From the NCBI GenBank assembly GCA_900618795.1, contig UYJD01000019.1, positions 62,001 to 126,000 on the forward strand: 64,000 nucleotides of DNA, in the 5' to 3' direction. The notes beneath the pieces are model-generated. The model was not told where the DNA came from, made no database searches, and worked only from the letters and a program-made list of their open reading frames with translations. Origin of the DNA: Cyanodermella asteris (lineage: Eukaryota > Ascomycota > Lecanoromycetes > Ostropales > Stictidaceae). The translations under genes were made by a program, and so were the position numbers. Of the stretch, positions 45,218-56,370 are shown one piece after another. Numbering within the stretch: the stretch's first letter is position 1; each line of letters starts with the position of its first letter.

Positions 45218-45682
45218 GATGGAAGCTCGGCTCTATGACGAGCCTTGTGGGCGACGAACCTGAGCAACGTGTTTGGCTACGGAGATCGTCTTAATGCTGT
45301 GACAAGAAGAAGAATATGCAACTCATTTACAATATAGATAAGATTCTTTGTTTCTTTCTCGACCCCTCTCGCTACCTCAGGTCCAAGACGGACAGAAGCG
45401 CAGTCCGCGGAAATATCGCATTTCTCAGCCAACAGCAAATAAGATCGATTTTGCCAGTTTCAGGCTGAGCTGCATCCTTGCCTGCGCTGCATGCCGCATC
45501 TGTACTATTCCCGATCGAGGAGTGCTGATGTTGACACCCCGCGGGATTTGCGTTGGACTTGCTCGCCACACACATGTGCTGGAGATTGGGTATTTTGTGC
45601 TGGGCATGATTTCATGTAGCATTTTGTCGGTCTGACCTCAGTTTGTCCACTGCTGGTTTTGATACTGGCCATCAGTCGCAAA
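45218..45682. other. Convergent intergenic region
   Basis: About 465 bases lie between the stops of the monooxygenase and the NMN adenylyltransferase. I see no gene; short frames on both strands lack domains. Confidence 0.5.
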
Positions 45683-46854
45683 TCAGGCAGTGGTTGGGCT
45701 CAGTGGCTTATTCCCTTGATCGGTTGACCGGCTTCTGCTGTGAGGTCGCTTTCCTTCTTCGTCGTAAAGCCCATTCTCTTCAATGTAGCTGATGACGGGC
45801 GGTGGGATCAGATATCGTACGCTCAAATCTTTTTTCAAGAATTGCCTGATCTTGGTGCTGCTCACGTCGTTCTTGATCAATTGCTCAATAACCCAGATAT
45901 TGTGCCTCCAAGGTTGGAGTTGTGCCAGGGCATCCTCCATTTGCGTGCCTGATCGCTCGATGATGAAAGCGCCATATCTCCCGAGAATGTGGTCCAAGTC
46001 CTCCGCACTCCATACGCCGGGCGTCGACATTGTACCAATCAGATCTGCACCAGCAAGCAGAGTGATTCTGCATTTTCTCTTCTCCCCATCTCTTACGGTG
46101 ACGCCACCGAGCACGGTGTTGATTTCGTGGTCGAAGCGGTCAAGAACGATGGCTGTCCGGGTATACTCCTCCTGATTGGCCTCCCAGGGATCCACCATGA
46201 GGCGGTCAGTCTGGTCGGCAGCAAGCTGGGCCATTCTGATCCTGCACGACACAAGTTAGCTTGACACTGCTGCCCAAAAAGCTTAAATCGAGGAATCCCA
46301 TCCCATGCGTGCAGAGACGGGGTCCTTGGTTTGGGGGGCAATTCTGACCGATGATGCGCGCTAGCCAGCCCCGCCTTCTTGTAGGCGTCGGCGACGGGCG
46401 ACAGATACTCGGCAACCAGCTCAAAGTCCGTGTCGCGCTTGATGAAGTCGGCAGCCATTTCGAACATGCGCATGTGCAGGTAGGTGATGGGCGAGAAGCT
46501 GCCGCACGCGACCAGGACCAAGGGGGTCTTTGAGGGATCGAGCAGAGTCCGCCGCAGCTTGTCAACGGGAAGGCTGTAGCCGGCCATGGCGCCGTTGGTC
46601 GGAGCGGAGGAAAGGAGGTGGTTCGCCGCGGCGCTGTTCAAGCCGTTGCCATTGGTGTTGGCGTGGCCGACAGTGCCCAACATGGCCGGGAAGGCAGGGG
46701 CGTGAGGGTCTTTGGCCGGCGAGAGTATGGAAACGTCGGCGGCGGCAGAGTCTTTTGCGGAGGAGGAAAGCTTCGGCGAAGCCGTAGCGGCGGAGGACTG
46801 GAGCGAATGAGGGGCACTGATGCCACTTCCGACAGCAACCGGGGCGCTCAGCAT
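45683..46854 (-). CDS. NMA1: Nicotinamide/nicotinate mononucleotide adenylyltransferase
   Basis: Exons 46854-46349 and 46241-45683 encode 354 residues. The intron (GTCAGA...GTGCAG, 107 bases) sits at the conserved GLASAHHRIRM position. The enzyme joins NMN or nicotinate mononucleotide with ATP to make NAD or its deamido form. Seen in sequence: the nucleotidyltransferase motif ACGSFSPITYLHMRMFEMA, YLSPVADAYKKAGLA, VDPWEA, LAGADLI, and the second ATP-binding motif SSTKIR. The N-terminal 100 residues are Ser/Ala-rich with no clear homology, as in yeast Nma1/Nma2. ATG 46854 is the first in frame. The tail after the catalytic domain (KRPHSRSRS) is basic. Confidence 0.94.
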
Positions 46855-47787
46855 GGCAGGGATGCGCCGCGCAAGAGCCTGCGTCGTCGTCGTCCTCGTC
46901 GACGGGATCAGCCTGCGGAGCGAGGGGGATGCGAGAGTGGCCGTAATGGAGACTGGACGTGGTGTGTGAAGGAGGCAGGTCTTGGAAATGGTGTCGTGTG
47001 GGCGAAAGCCGAGCAGGCGGAAGACTTCGTAATGCGCACCAGGAACAGGAAGTAACTTTTTCCTCGGGTCAAGACCGTCGATGGCGTAAGCAGGAGGCTC
47101 ACGTGGGAGAGCGTTTCGAGCGATTATATCCTCAGATTGTGCGTCTTATCATGTGGTGACGCTCGTTTGGACCTGGGTGCTGCAAGGTGGGGGAATTTTC
47201 GGTGCAGAACTGGTGAATTGCGTTGTGAAGGAGACAATGCCGGTCGAAGAGTCGAGATGGACTGGGAGATAAGAAAGGCTGGTTAGGTGAGTCAGGCAAA
47301 GCAGGCCGAATTATAAATCTGGAAATGAGAGCATGACGGCGTTGTGGTCCAGACTTCAAGTTCACTGGCACAATGCTGCATTTGGCCAGGGCGGAGGAGC
47401 GCAGCCTGGCACGACCACGACGATGCCTGCTTGCCTTGTCGGGACAGCACTATAAGTGGACAAGACTAAGTAGGCAGCGGGAAGGCAACAAATATTGCTT
47501 AGATAAGTTATACTTTTTGTGCCAGAGGTCTGTTGGCCGTTGTACGTATTATAGTATCGCATAACTGTTTGTGCTGCGAAAGCGGCGGCAGAATCAAATC
47601 GCGACATCTCCGCAAGTCGCCCGGGTTACGACTAATCGTCTGTCGTGAGCTTGTGAAAATGATAGCAATTCGAACTTCAATCGTACTAACACTCCATCTT
47701 CTACTAAAGACGAATACAAGTGCGCTGTAAATGCTTTGCCAAAATCGCACGCCTGATAAGTAATGTGCTCTGGCCATGCTGACATCA
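46855..47787. other. Intergenic region upstream of the NMN adenylyltransferase
   Basis: About 0.9 kb. It should contain the promoter of the adenylyltransferase near 46855-47100. The frame 46618-47055 on the plus strand is mostly antisense to its first exon. Nothing else is supported. Confidence 0.45.
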
Positions 47788-48270
47788 TCATGCTGCATCT
47801 TCCTGCGTCACCGTACTTGCATGCTTGACTTCCTCTCGATCATCTGTCCGCGTACTGTCGCATTGCTTGTCCATCTCCTGCTTCATTCTTTCTGGAATGC
47901 TTGACTTTGGCTGTGGTCTAGGGCGGGGTTGCTGGAGTAATATCTTCTGGCCCTTGTTTGGTGTCGTCGGCTTCGTACCCATGCTCATGTATCCACGAAA
48001 ATCCTCGCTCAGCATCTCCCTCGTCCCCTTCCACACCATCGCTTTGGGCCAGCACGGGAAATCCGTTCCGGTCTTCTCCCGTAGCTTCTGCGTACGGTCC
48101 AGATACTCTCCCCCTGCTCTGCTGCTGTTCTTGTTCTTTTTGTTAAAGAAGTTTTTGTTAGACGCAAGGCTCTCTGCAGTCCAATAACGTGTCCGGCCCG
48201 TCTCCACAAGGTAAGCATCCAGCTCGCAAGCAAGAGTAAGCAGGTAGTTGTGGTAAGAGCGCCCTCCACA
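47788..48270 (-). other. Long open frame directly after, and in frame with, the ataxin-10 stop
   Basis: After the TAG at 48273-48271 the same frame stays open for 160 codons, through CGGRSYHNYLLTLACELDAY and a Lys/Asn-rich part, to a stop at 47788. It has no early ATG. A phase-0 intron GTCAGG...CCATAG (75 bases, removing the stop) could join it to the ataxin-10 gene, but the product has no known counterpart. It may simply be 3' UTR. Low confidence either way. Confidence 0.3.
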
Positions 48271-51210
48271 CTATGGCGGGCCTTCAAGTTGGACGTCCTC
48301 AGGACCTTTTCCTACACTCGCTTCGCCCTGTTTAATCACCCTGACCTGTCGTCCCCTAGACTTTGCCTCTTTGACCGGCCTCTCCAATGCTCTTTTCTCT
48401 TCGAGCTGCCGCACAATCCGTTGATTCTCACGACTGCCCTCTACCAGGAAGCGTAGGCACATAACCGCGTGGTCTTTGATGTAAGGGTTGTTTCCATCCG
48501 CATTGCAACAGTTCAGGATCATCTCCACTCCATGGTGTGCACGTATTTGATCCTGTACCACGCGCGACCTCCATACGAGCGAGCTCAGAACGAGCACTAC
48601 AAGCTTCTTGAGGTTCCGCCACTCAAAGTCTGCCGGCTCAATGTTGTTCTCCATCATTGCTGATGCCGTCTCGGAATGGTTGCCCTCCTGGCTAACGTCT
48701 CGACACATTGGTCCGGGCTCTGAGCTTGGCGGAGGTGGCGGCGAAGGATCATAGGGTCGCTCGACGGCGACGGGTGCCGGAGGGGGCGTTGGCGGGTTAT
48801 AGCCCAGCGACTGTGCTTCGTGAAGGATGTTTGCCTGTGCCTGATTTTCAGCTCCTATACTGTTGAGCGGCATCTCTGTGCCAAGGGTTGTAGGAGGCTG
48901 TACCTCCATGCTCTTTGGTATCGAGTTGTCCAAGTCGCTCAATAGCGTGATAAGCTCGAAGACAATCTCCTCTTTGACGAGCAACGCTTTCCATTCCTCC
49001 GTTTCTGTGAGGACTGCAAAAAACTCCAGGAATTGATACACACCCTCGTAGACCCTTTCCATATCCCACAGATTCAGTGGAAAGTCTTCGGCCATGACTT
49101 TCCCTTGCCGAATCTGACCCTGCAGGTATATCAACGCACACGTTTGAGGGATGATGTGCGATCGAAATACCATGAATATGTATCGCACAATTGTCGCTTC
49201 GACGTCGGGTGGCGCTGGAAACAGGGCCGATGGCCTGCTATCGCGGTAGTCTCCGGTAACGGCCGATTGGCGTTTTCTGAACATGTTTGTGAGCAATTTG
49301 ATCAGAATTGACTGCGCGGGCGACACGACATCTTTGTCCTCCCTGAAGCTGTCAAAAGCATACGGCATCAGACCGTACGAGAAGATCGTCTCCATGATAC
49401 TTGTCATCATCTTGAAATATTGATCCTGCTCCTGTAGATCCCATGCCGCGATAAAAATGAGCAGCTCACGCAGCAAATTTTTGCCTGCACTCTCGCTGAT
49501 CATTCTGTAGCACCGCAGAGCCTGCATGACGTGAACCTCTTCTGTAGCTTCCTTGGGATCTGCAGTGGAGCGTATGGCTGACTGGATCATCAGAGGCAAG
49601 GCTTCAATCTCACTAGGACCCAGGACGAGAGGGATGTCAGTCAGAAGCCCCCTGCTAGGGCTTCCTATCTCATCTTCTGAGTCCTCGTCTTCTTCCTCGT
49701 CCTCCTCTTCCCCCTCATCTTCCTCTTCAGCGCGCCCAAGCTCGTCTTCGGTGTCGTCCGACAGTGTGTAGACGTCAACGTCGTCAGGATGGTAGGATCC
49801 AGGGGGTCGCTGCGCCAGCTCGCCATTGCCATCTTGCGAGGGTGCGGGACCAGCCGATCTAGCTTGATCCACAAACTCGCGCTCGCTGCGGTCCATTTGA
49901 TACATGAACTCGCTGAGTACCTTCTCTTTGGCATCGATGATTTCTTGGCGTGCTTGTTCGGGGCCAAACACCTCGACCGATTCGACAGGTGTCAGTTCAT
50001 TCCTGACAAGCCCGAAATATGCAGTCGACAAGGTAGCAAAGTTTGGTACTTGATCGCCGCAAAGCCCACCGTGATGCTTGTCCTTTAGTGACTTCGCTAC
50101 GGAGACCAGAAACTGACTATATTCGGCTTCCGGGAAGTCCCTGGGATAATCTGGGACATGTCGCATCGTTTGACGGCAGTAGCCTCGCACGCTACGAATA
50201 ACCTCATCCATTACTTTCAGCGCCGGGGCATGGTGAAATTCGGTAGGGTCGAATTGAGCGTCAGTGACCCCGCCATGCTTCTGAACCTCAACCAAAGTGT
50301 CAATGTCGCCCGTCTCGACGCTGTGCTTCTCGGTCTCGGTCAAAGTGTCCACATCGCCTGGTTCTTCCATGGCATCGGGGCCTGCTATGTTGAAATCGCC
50401 AAACAGCTGGTGGAAAAGATGCAACTTGCGCTGCTCGTTGTGTAGCACGAAGGCATACAACCACTGCAGAGCAGTCATGGTCAACTTCTTGTAGGCTGCA
50501 ATGATATTCGCCCATCTTGATTCTGTTTGATTGGCCGGTTCTCCGTCGTAGCCCCTAGCAGTGACACGGATGCAGGCATCAATAATCAGAACAACCTGTT
50601 GATCGAACTTGGCCGAAGCTGCTGCCTCCTGCGCTATAGTGGTTGTCGCGAGCATGTTGCGTGCCAGTGATAGGAGGTCGTTCAGTCGCTCAATGTCCTT
50701 AACAAGAGCGGCGTGGTTGGACGCCATGAAGTTGGAGAAGGAGCAATTGTGCTCATTGTATGTGGGAGCGTCCGGGAATGACTGCAGCTTAAGCACTCTG
50801 GTGCCCACTTCGAAGACGTCGGTCCAGAGTGTCCACAAGTCCCCCGAGTTGCCCAGGTACACCCGATGCTGAACGTCCTTGCCCGTGCGTTTGATTTCCT
50901 GCTTAACAAAAGCACCGCACTGGTCAAGAAGCGAAGGTGTGACCGTCTTACGGATCATGAACATGGCGCGATAGTTTTTGAGGACGACACGAAGGCCCAA
51001 CCAAGCAGCTTTGTACTTTGGATTCTCCAAGCCAGACTCTGGAGATGCGGGCCATCGCAATGATTTTCTGACTGTCCCATCATCCCACGAGGGGTCTGGA
51101 GGTACGGCAGTATCTCGGAAATCATACTTTTCATACGCGGGCGCAGAGCGAATATCCATTCTCGACCTTTCGGGTTGCTGGCCTTCGGAATCGAGGCGAC
51201 GTTTTTTCAT
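48271..51210 (-). CDS. Ataxin-10 family protein (CTR86-like)
   Basis: It encodes 979 residues from ATG 51210, the first ATG in frame. The frame opens earlier from GTG 51249 and stays open, without ATG, up to a TAG at 51411, so an upstream exon may be missing. Most of the protein is helical, ARM-repeat-like. A very acidic stretch (EEEDEGEEEDEEEDEDSEDE) lies near residues 480-510. The C-terminal domain matches the ataxin-10 homology region: LVLVLSSLVWRSRVVQDQIR, then GVEMILNCCNADGNNPYIKD and MCLRFLVEGSRENQRIV. In yeasts the relatives are CTR86 and an ataxin-10 protein studied in cytokinesis; the role here is not known. A proline-rich loop (PPTPPPAP, PPPPPSSEPG) precedes the C-terminal domain. 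Confidence 0.83.
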   Translation of the reverse strand: MKKRRLDSEGQQPERSRMDIRSAPAYEKYDFRDTAVPPDPSWDDGTVRKSLRWPASPESGLENPKYKAAWLGLRVVLKNYRAMFMIRKTVTPSLLDQCGAFVKQEIKRTGKDVQHRVYLGNSGDLWTLWTDVFEVGTRVLKLQSFPDAPTYNEHNCSFSNFMASNHAALVKDIERLNDLLSLARNMLATTTIAQEAAASAKFDQQVVLIIDACIRVTARGYDGEPANQTESRWANIIAAYKKLTMTALQWLYAFVLHNEQRKLHLFHQLFGDFNIAGPDAMEEPGDVDTLTETEKHSVETGDIDTLVEVQKHGGVTDAQFDPTEFHHAPALKVMDEVIRSVRGYCRQTMRHVPDYPRDFPEAEYSQFLVSVAKSLKDKHHGGLCGDQVPNFATLSTAYFGLVRNELTPVESVEVFGPEQARQEIIDAKEKVLSEFMYQMDRSEREFVDQARSAGPAPSQDGNGELAQRPPGSYHPDDVDVYTLSDDTEDELGRAEEEDEGEEEDEEEDEDSEDEIGSPSRGLLTDIPLVLGPSEIEALPLMIQSAIRSTADPKEATEEVHVMQALRCYRMISESAGKNLLRELLIFIAAWDLQEQDQYFKMMTSIMETIFSYGLMPYAFDSFREDKDVVSPAQSILIKLLTNMFRKRQSAVTGDYRDSRPSALFPAPPDVEATIVRYIFMVFRSHIIPQTCALIYLQGQIRQGKVMAEDFPLNLWDMERVYEGVYQFLEFFAVLTETEEWKALLVKEEIVFELITLLSDLDNSIPKSMEVQPPTTLGTEMPLNSIGAENQAQANILHEAQSLGYNPPTPPPAPVAVERPYDPSPPPPPSSEPGPMCRDVSQEGNHSETASAMMENNIEPADFEWRNLKKLVVLVLSSLVWRSRVVQDQIRAHHGVEMILNCCNADGNNPYIKDHAVMCLRFLVEGSRENQRIVRQLEEKRALERPVKEAKSRGRQVRVIKQGEASVGKGPEDVQLEGPP

Positions 51211-52226
51211 CCAGGCACGCCAGGCTTTGAACCGAAGGGGCTTCGTCACGAAAGTTTCAAGGTATAACGCCCGTAGGTTTTTAAAACAGGCTTGTGCTTC
51301 CTCAGATTTCAGCTGTGCGAGTTCGAAGCCAGGAACGACAAATCTGCTGACGAGCCTCCTTAGAGCTTTCGTGCGGCGTCCCGTCGCGATGTTGCGAATT
51401 CTCAGTGCCTAGCGAGGAGTAACAAGCTTGCCGCCGAACTTCCTTCGAGCCTTCGTGCAGCCTTCAGGCGCAATCTTTGAACAACCCCGGCCCATTTGCA
51501 GGAAAGCAAGATGTGTTCTTACAATGGGGAACAAATTTTGCTGAAGTTGAATGTCAATAGCCGTTGCACACGTCTTCTAGATTTCGAGATATGGCTGGTC
51601 TCAAGCTTTGCCTTCGGCCACTGTAGTGATAGGATAGAATTGCACTAGGTGGCTGTTTGATGTATTTTCGGACAAGATGTCAGCAGCATCTCTGCGCAAG
51701 ATCCAGGGAACCATGTCTTGATGCTCCCGAAGGCTCCACCACTCCAGGCGAAAGGAGCATTAGCGCCCATCATTATACGCTCGGAGTAGCACTCGGCACT
51801 TGCCAGGACTTGCAGTGCCGGCGGCTGTCCCCAGACTGCCGACTAGACTGCATAATTTTGCTTTGTCATCTTGCAGCCGTAGTCGGATTTTACCTCGTCG
51901 ACCACAGGTCAATGTACACAATGCATAGCTAGAGCTTTGCCAGAGCAACAAAAGTGCGAAGAACTCGCGACGCGTCTTGGCATGCAGCAGACGCGAAAAT
52001 CACTCAAATAAAAGGGTCCAACACTTCTGTATCGCAGGCTCTGTGCGCAAGCTTAGGCTGCGGTCCGTGAGCGTCTCGACAAATGAGAGAACTGACATCA
52101 CCAGCGCGCCGCGTACCTAGACGCGCTCGACGCGTCTCCCGCCTGTCTTGTAGGTAGTTTGCCTTTCAGCTTATGCATGAGCTGCCAACAACCTGCCCCT
52201 TTAGCTTGCCTCAGTGACTACATTAT
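51211..52226. other. Divergent region upstream of the ataxin-10 and UNG1 genes
   Basis: The first 200 bases (minus strand) may contain an unmapped 5' exon of the ataxin-10 gene: ATG 51495 is in frame with the gene but separated from it by the TAG at 51411. The rest is intergenic. No RNA gene or repeat was recognised. Confidence 0.4.
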
Positions 52227-53301
52227 ATGCGAGTATCACGGCCGTACTATTGCTTCCGTTCCTTCACACCTCGTTCACGCTGTCGACTGCACTTCCGCGC
52301 CATCAGAATGGCTACGTCAGGCATCAAGCGCAAGTCTGATGGCATTGCCTCTGGTTCAGACGCAAAGAAGCCAAAGGCGAATGCCAGCATCACTTCGTTC
52401 TTCGGAGCGCCGAAGCCCGTATCAAAGAACGCGTCGACGGCGCCCAATGACCCTCCACCGGCTGCCAAGTTCGACAAGGCGAAGTGGGTCGAAAGCCTGA
52501 ATCAGGAGGAGAAGGAGCTTTTGAAGCTTGAGATTGATACTTTGCATGAAAGCTGGCTGGCCCATTTGAAGGACGAAGTACGATCAGAGAGCTTCTTGAA
52601 GCTCAAGCGATTCTTGAAAGCCGAGGCCGAGGCCAAGCAGCAGATATTCCCGCCTGCCGAGGACGTGTATTCTTGGTTCGTTATTACCGCTCGTGTAACC
52701 GTCAATTGACTACTAACGGTCGTCTGAAAGGTCTCGTCACACCCCTCTCAACAATGTCAAGGTCGTCATCATGGGCCAGGACCCGTATCACGACAACAAC
52801 CAAGCCCACGGCTTGTGCTTCAGCACACGACCACCTACTCCTGCTCCAGCATCTCTCAAAAATATCTACAAACTTCTTGAAAAGGAATACCCGGACTTTC
52901 AGCGACCGCCAAACAGGGGTGGCCTGCTCACACCATGGGCGGACCGGGGCGTGTTGCTCATCAACACGGTCATGACGGTGCGAGCTCACAACGCAAACAG
53001 TCACAAGGGCAAGGGCTGGGAGAAGTTCACGTCGAAAGTGATCGAGATCGTCAACACGAAGCGCACGAGGGGGGTCGTGTTTCTTGCATGGGGCGCCTCG
53101 GCCAAGGCAGGCGTAGCACAGGTCAACAAGCAAAGACATCATGTACTTTACAGCGTGCATCCTAGTCCGCTAAGTGCGGAAAGGGGGTTCTTCGACTGCG
53201 GACATTTCAGAAAGACGAATGAGTGGCTGAAGGACCGTTATGGCGATGATGGACAGATTGACTGGAATCTCAATGTCGAGCCGGCAAAGGCTGGGGTTTG
53301 A
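52227..53301 (+). CDS. UNG1: Uracil-DNA glycosylase (family 1 UNG)
   Basis: Exons 52227-52675 and 52731-53301. The 55-base intron starts GTTCGT and has a clean ACTAAC branch site. Two in-frame ATGs exist. From 52227 the protein is 339 residues and begins with an Arg-rich, acid-free leader (MRVSRPYYCFRSFTPRSRCR) that looks like a mitochondrial presequence. From 52308 it is 312 residues and begins MATSGIKRKSDG, with a basic cluster and a PIP-box-like SITSFFG. This suggests mitochondrial and nuclear forms from alternative starts. Catalytic motifs are intact: MGQDPYH (the general-base Asp near residue 140 of the short form), GLLTPWADRGVLLINTV, and HPSPLSAERGFF. It removes uracil from DNA at the start of base excision repair. 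Confidence 0.95.
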
Positions 53302-54358
53302 TTATGGGACGATATTTGGCACGGTGTTGAGGCGTTTCCTGTTCTGGACCAACAGCTCGGGTCAGGATGATGGGCAGATTGACCTATCTTTTGTTACATG
53401 GATCTGTTCCTCTGATCAACCTTCCAAAAGCTAGTCATTGCTTGTTGTGTCCAATGAGGAATTTGTATTGCTATGCCGATCCGGTTACCTGCCGCGCTAG
53501 GGTTTTCGCTATCAATACGGTACTCGAGTCCTGACGCCACCATTCAGCTCTCCGCCTTGGTTTTCGGGCTCTCAACTTGAAGGGCCTCTGTTGGAGAGCA
53601 AGCCGAAATTCGCCATTGTCAGGAAGAATACGAAAGCTGCTAGCTCACTAATCCATCAGGGAAGATGCGACAAATTGATATCCACAAGTCTGTGCTTTCT
53701 GACCCCACCTGCGCTGATGGCGCTCAAGCTTCAGAAAAGCGCGCTCAGCCGCCACGTGACCGATTCGTCCGCCAACTCTTGCCCACTTCTCAACGCCTTT
53801 ACCTGCGAGGTAGCATTCTCCGGTTCGTGACAGTCAAGTCCTGTCTTGCTTATGGCGATATCAGTCCTTGTCGTTTGAGACCTTTCAGCCCACGAACTGT
53901 GGACTGTGGAAACGACCTTCTGCTTTCGGTTGGCTTCCTGCGTCCCGCACTCAAGGGCACCCGGTGCTACATCTGATACGTGCATTGATCAGTTGACTTT
54001 CTCTCCCACACGCCCTTGGCAACGTTCTTCTCAACGTCTCCGATCGTCCCCTTGGGTCGCTATCGCACCCCGGCACGCGGCAGGTTCCCAGAAGGACAAA
54101 GCTTCTCCTTGGCATCCTTGTCACGAATGTTGGCGATTCGATGGTGCAATTTCCAGAAGCCTTTCAGCTCCGCATTCAATCTTCTACGTCGCATGGCGGG
54201 TCAATAATGCGGCCGTTGGCATGGCACTGAGATGGATGGGCCCTCGAAGGATAAGTTATCGATGCTTGCCACCCTTCTCTTTTGTTTGGCTTGCTCTGTC
54301 GCTCCCTCTCTTCATTCCGGCGCTTCTACAGTCTTGTTTGGGGTACAGTCTATGAGCC
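53302..54358. other. Intergenic region upstream of the peptide transporter
   Basis: About 1.06 kb between the UNG1 stop and the transporter ATG. A 149-codon plus-strand frame (53906-54355) and smaller ones show no domains. The pyrimidine-rich last 100 bases look like a leader. No gene is supported. Confidence 0.5.
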
Positions 54359-56370
54359 ATGGCCGCTGCCACCCTCGTGAGTGACGTCGTCACTACGGGC
54401 AATGAAGAGTCAATCAACCCGGGCCGGAAAGGCTCAATCGTTGCTGTGGATGAGAAGGCCATACACACGAGCGGAAACCTGCCTCCGGGCTACGAGGAAG
54501 GTACTCTAGGGCCCAAACCCACCGAAGAAGAGTATCGAACTCTTCGCAAAGTCCCGGGCAAAATGCCTGCAGTGGCATATGTCCTCTGTCTGGTCGAGTT
54601 TGCAGAACGCGCCAGCTACTACGGCATTGTAGGTGGCATCAAGCATGTCGTGAAAGAAAAGGAAACTTATAAATTGCCTAGGTCAACATCTTCAACAACT
54701 TCATTCAGTTTCCTCTACCAAAGGGCGGAAACGGTGCTGGTGCCCCGCCTGTCGGAAGTCAGAAGACGGCAGGTGCCTTGGGACTAGGCCTGCAAGCAGC
54801 GAGCGGTATCAGCTTGACCAACAAGTTCTTGTCATACACGCTGCCTATATTGGGTGCATGGGTGTGCGTTTCCTCTCGCCGGCTCCAGACTCTGGATACC
54901 GCTGATCTCTCTACAGAGCTGACACCCAATGGGGTCGATTCAAGACAATCCGCGTTGGCGTCGCCGTCTGTGGTGTTTCGCATGTAATAATGGCTGCCGG
55001 TGCAGTGCCATCCGTTCTTCAATCCGGACACGGAATAGCGCCATTCATCATCTCAATGCTCATGCTTGCCTTTGGCGCTGGCCTGTTCAAGAGCAACATC
55101 TCTCCCATGCTCGTCGACCAGAACCCCCACAAGCGTCCTTACGTCCAAACCCTCCCTACTGGCGAGAGAGTCATCGTCGATCCGGAAACCACAATCTCGA
55201 GGATCTTGCTTTGGTTTTACATGCTGGTCAACGTCGGCGCTTTCTTCGCTTTGCCTACTTCCTACTCGGAGAAGAGGGTTTGCTGGTGGCTCGCATATCT
55301 ACTGCCGGCCATCATCTACTTCCTGCTGCCGATCCTGTTGATCGTCATCAATAAGCGTCTGGTCAAAGTCAAGCCAACCGGTAACGACCTCACGAGAGTT
55401 CTTAAAGTCCTCGGTTTTGCCATCAAGCGTAACGGATTTTTCAAGATTGGACGAAAAGGCTTTCTGAACGCCGCTAAGCCGTCAACGATTGCTGCCGGCG
55501 GAGAAGGTGTCAACGTCGCATGGGACGACAAGTTCGTGGACGACGTCGGCAGGACTATTACTGCTTGCCAGATCTTTCTATTCTTTCCGATCTTCTATCT
55601 CAACGATAACGGTATCGGCGTTGTGCACACTAGCCAGGCCGCCAGTATGACCACTGATGAGGCACCTGTAAGTCCACTAAGGAGCCTAATCATATCCACA
55701 ACTGACTTTGGCCTTCCAGAATGACCTCTTGAACAATTTCAACCCATTAACCATCATAGTTTTCGTCCCGTTCCTCAACTATGTATTCTATCCCCTCCTC
55801 CGCAACTTCGGTATCGAATTCGGCCGCATCAAGCGCATAACCCTCGGCTTCGCCCTTGCCACGCTAAACGGCCTCATCGGCACCATAATCCAATACGAAG
55901 TCTACCAAACCTCTCCCTGCGGCTCCTACGCCACCACCTGCGCCGAAAAAGACGGCACCGTCTCGCCTATCAGCATCTGGGCCCAACTCCCCATTTACAT
56001 CCTCGGCGCCACCGCAGAATGCTTCGCCATCGTCACAGCCTACGACGTCGCGTACTCGCGCTCCTCTCCCAACATGAAGGCGATTGTGACCAGCTTGTTT
56101 TTGTTCATGAATGCGCTCTCTGCGGCTATTGGGAGCGCAGTGACACCGGCGTTGAAGGATCCGAATTTGGTTTGGATCTTTGCCGGGCCTGCGATTGCCG
56201 GGTTTGTGACTACGCCGTTGTTCTATTGGTTGTTCAGAGGGTTGGATGGGCAGAACGAGAGTGAGATGAATTTGTATGATTTGCCAAAGGATTTGACTGA
56301 GGGGAGTGTGACTAGTGAGGAGTCGGGATCGAGGAAGGACGAAGGCAAGCTCGAGGTGGTTGGAAAGTAG
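54359..56370 (+). CDS. ptr2: PTR2-type proton-coupled di/tripeptide transporter (POT family)
   Basis: Exons 54359-54628, 54682-54863, 54917-55667 and 55720-56370 encode 617 residues. Donors are GTAGGT, GTGCGT and GTAAGT; introns are 52-53 bases. The proton-coupling motif ExxER is present (EFAERASYYG). The splice then gives IVNIFNNFIQFPLPKGGNGAG, the POT signature of fungal PTR2 proteins. Further hallmarks are GAWVADTQWGRFKTI and FGAGLFKSNISPMLVDQ, with about 12 hydrophobic segments spread over the length. It imports small peptides across the plasma membrane. The N-terminal 70 residues are hydrophilic, as usual for the family. The C-terminal tail is acidic and Ser-rich. A different, out-of-frame ATG lies 7 bases upstream (54352) and could weakly affect initiation. 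Confidence 0.95.

Noticed and set aside
48271-51210. Stop-codon readthrough as the default for the ataxin-10 gene
   Set aside because: The protein already ends naturally after its C-terminal domain; the downstream open frame can be 3' UTR by chance, so only a weak finding is recorded.
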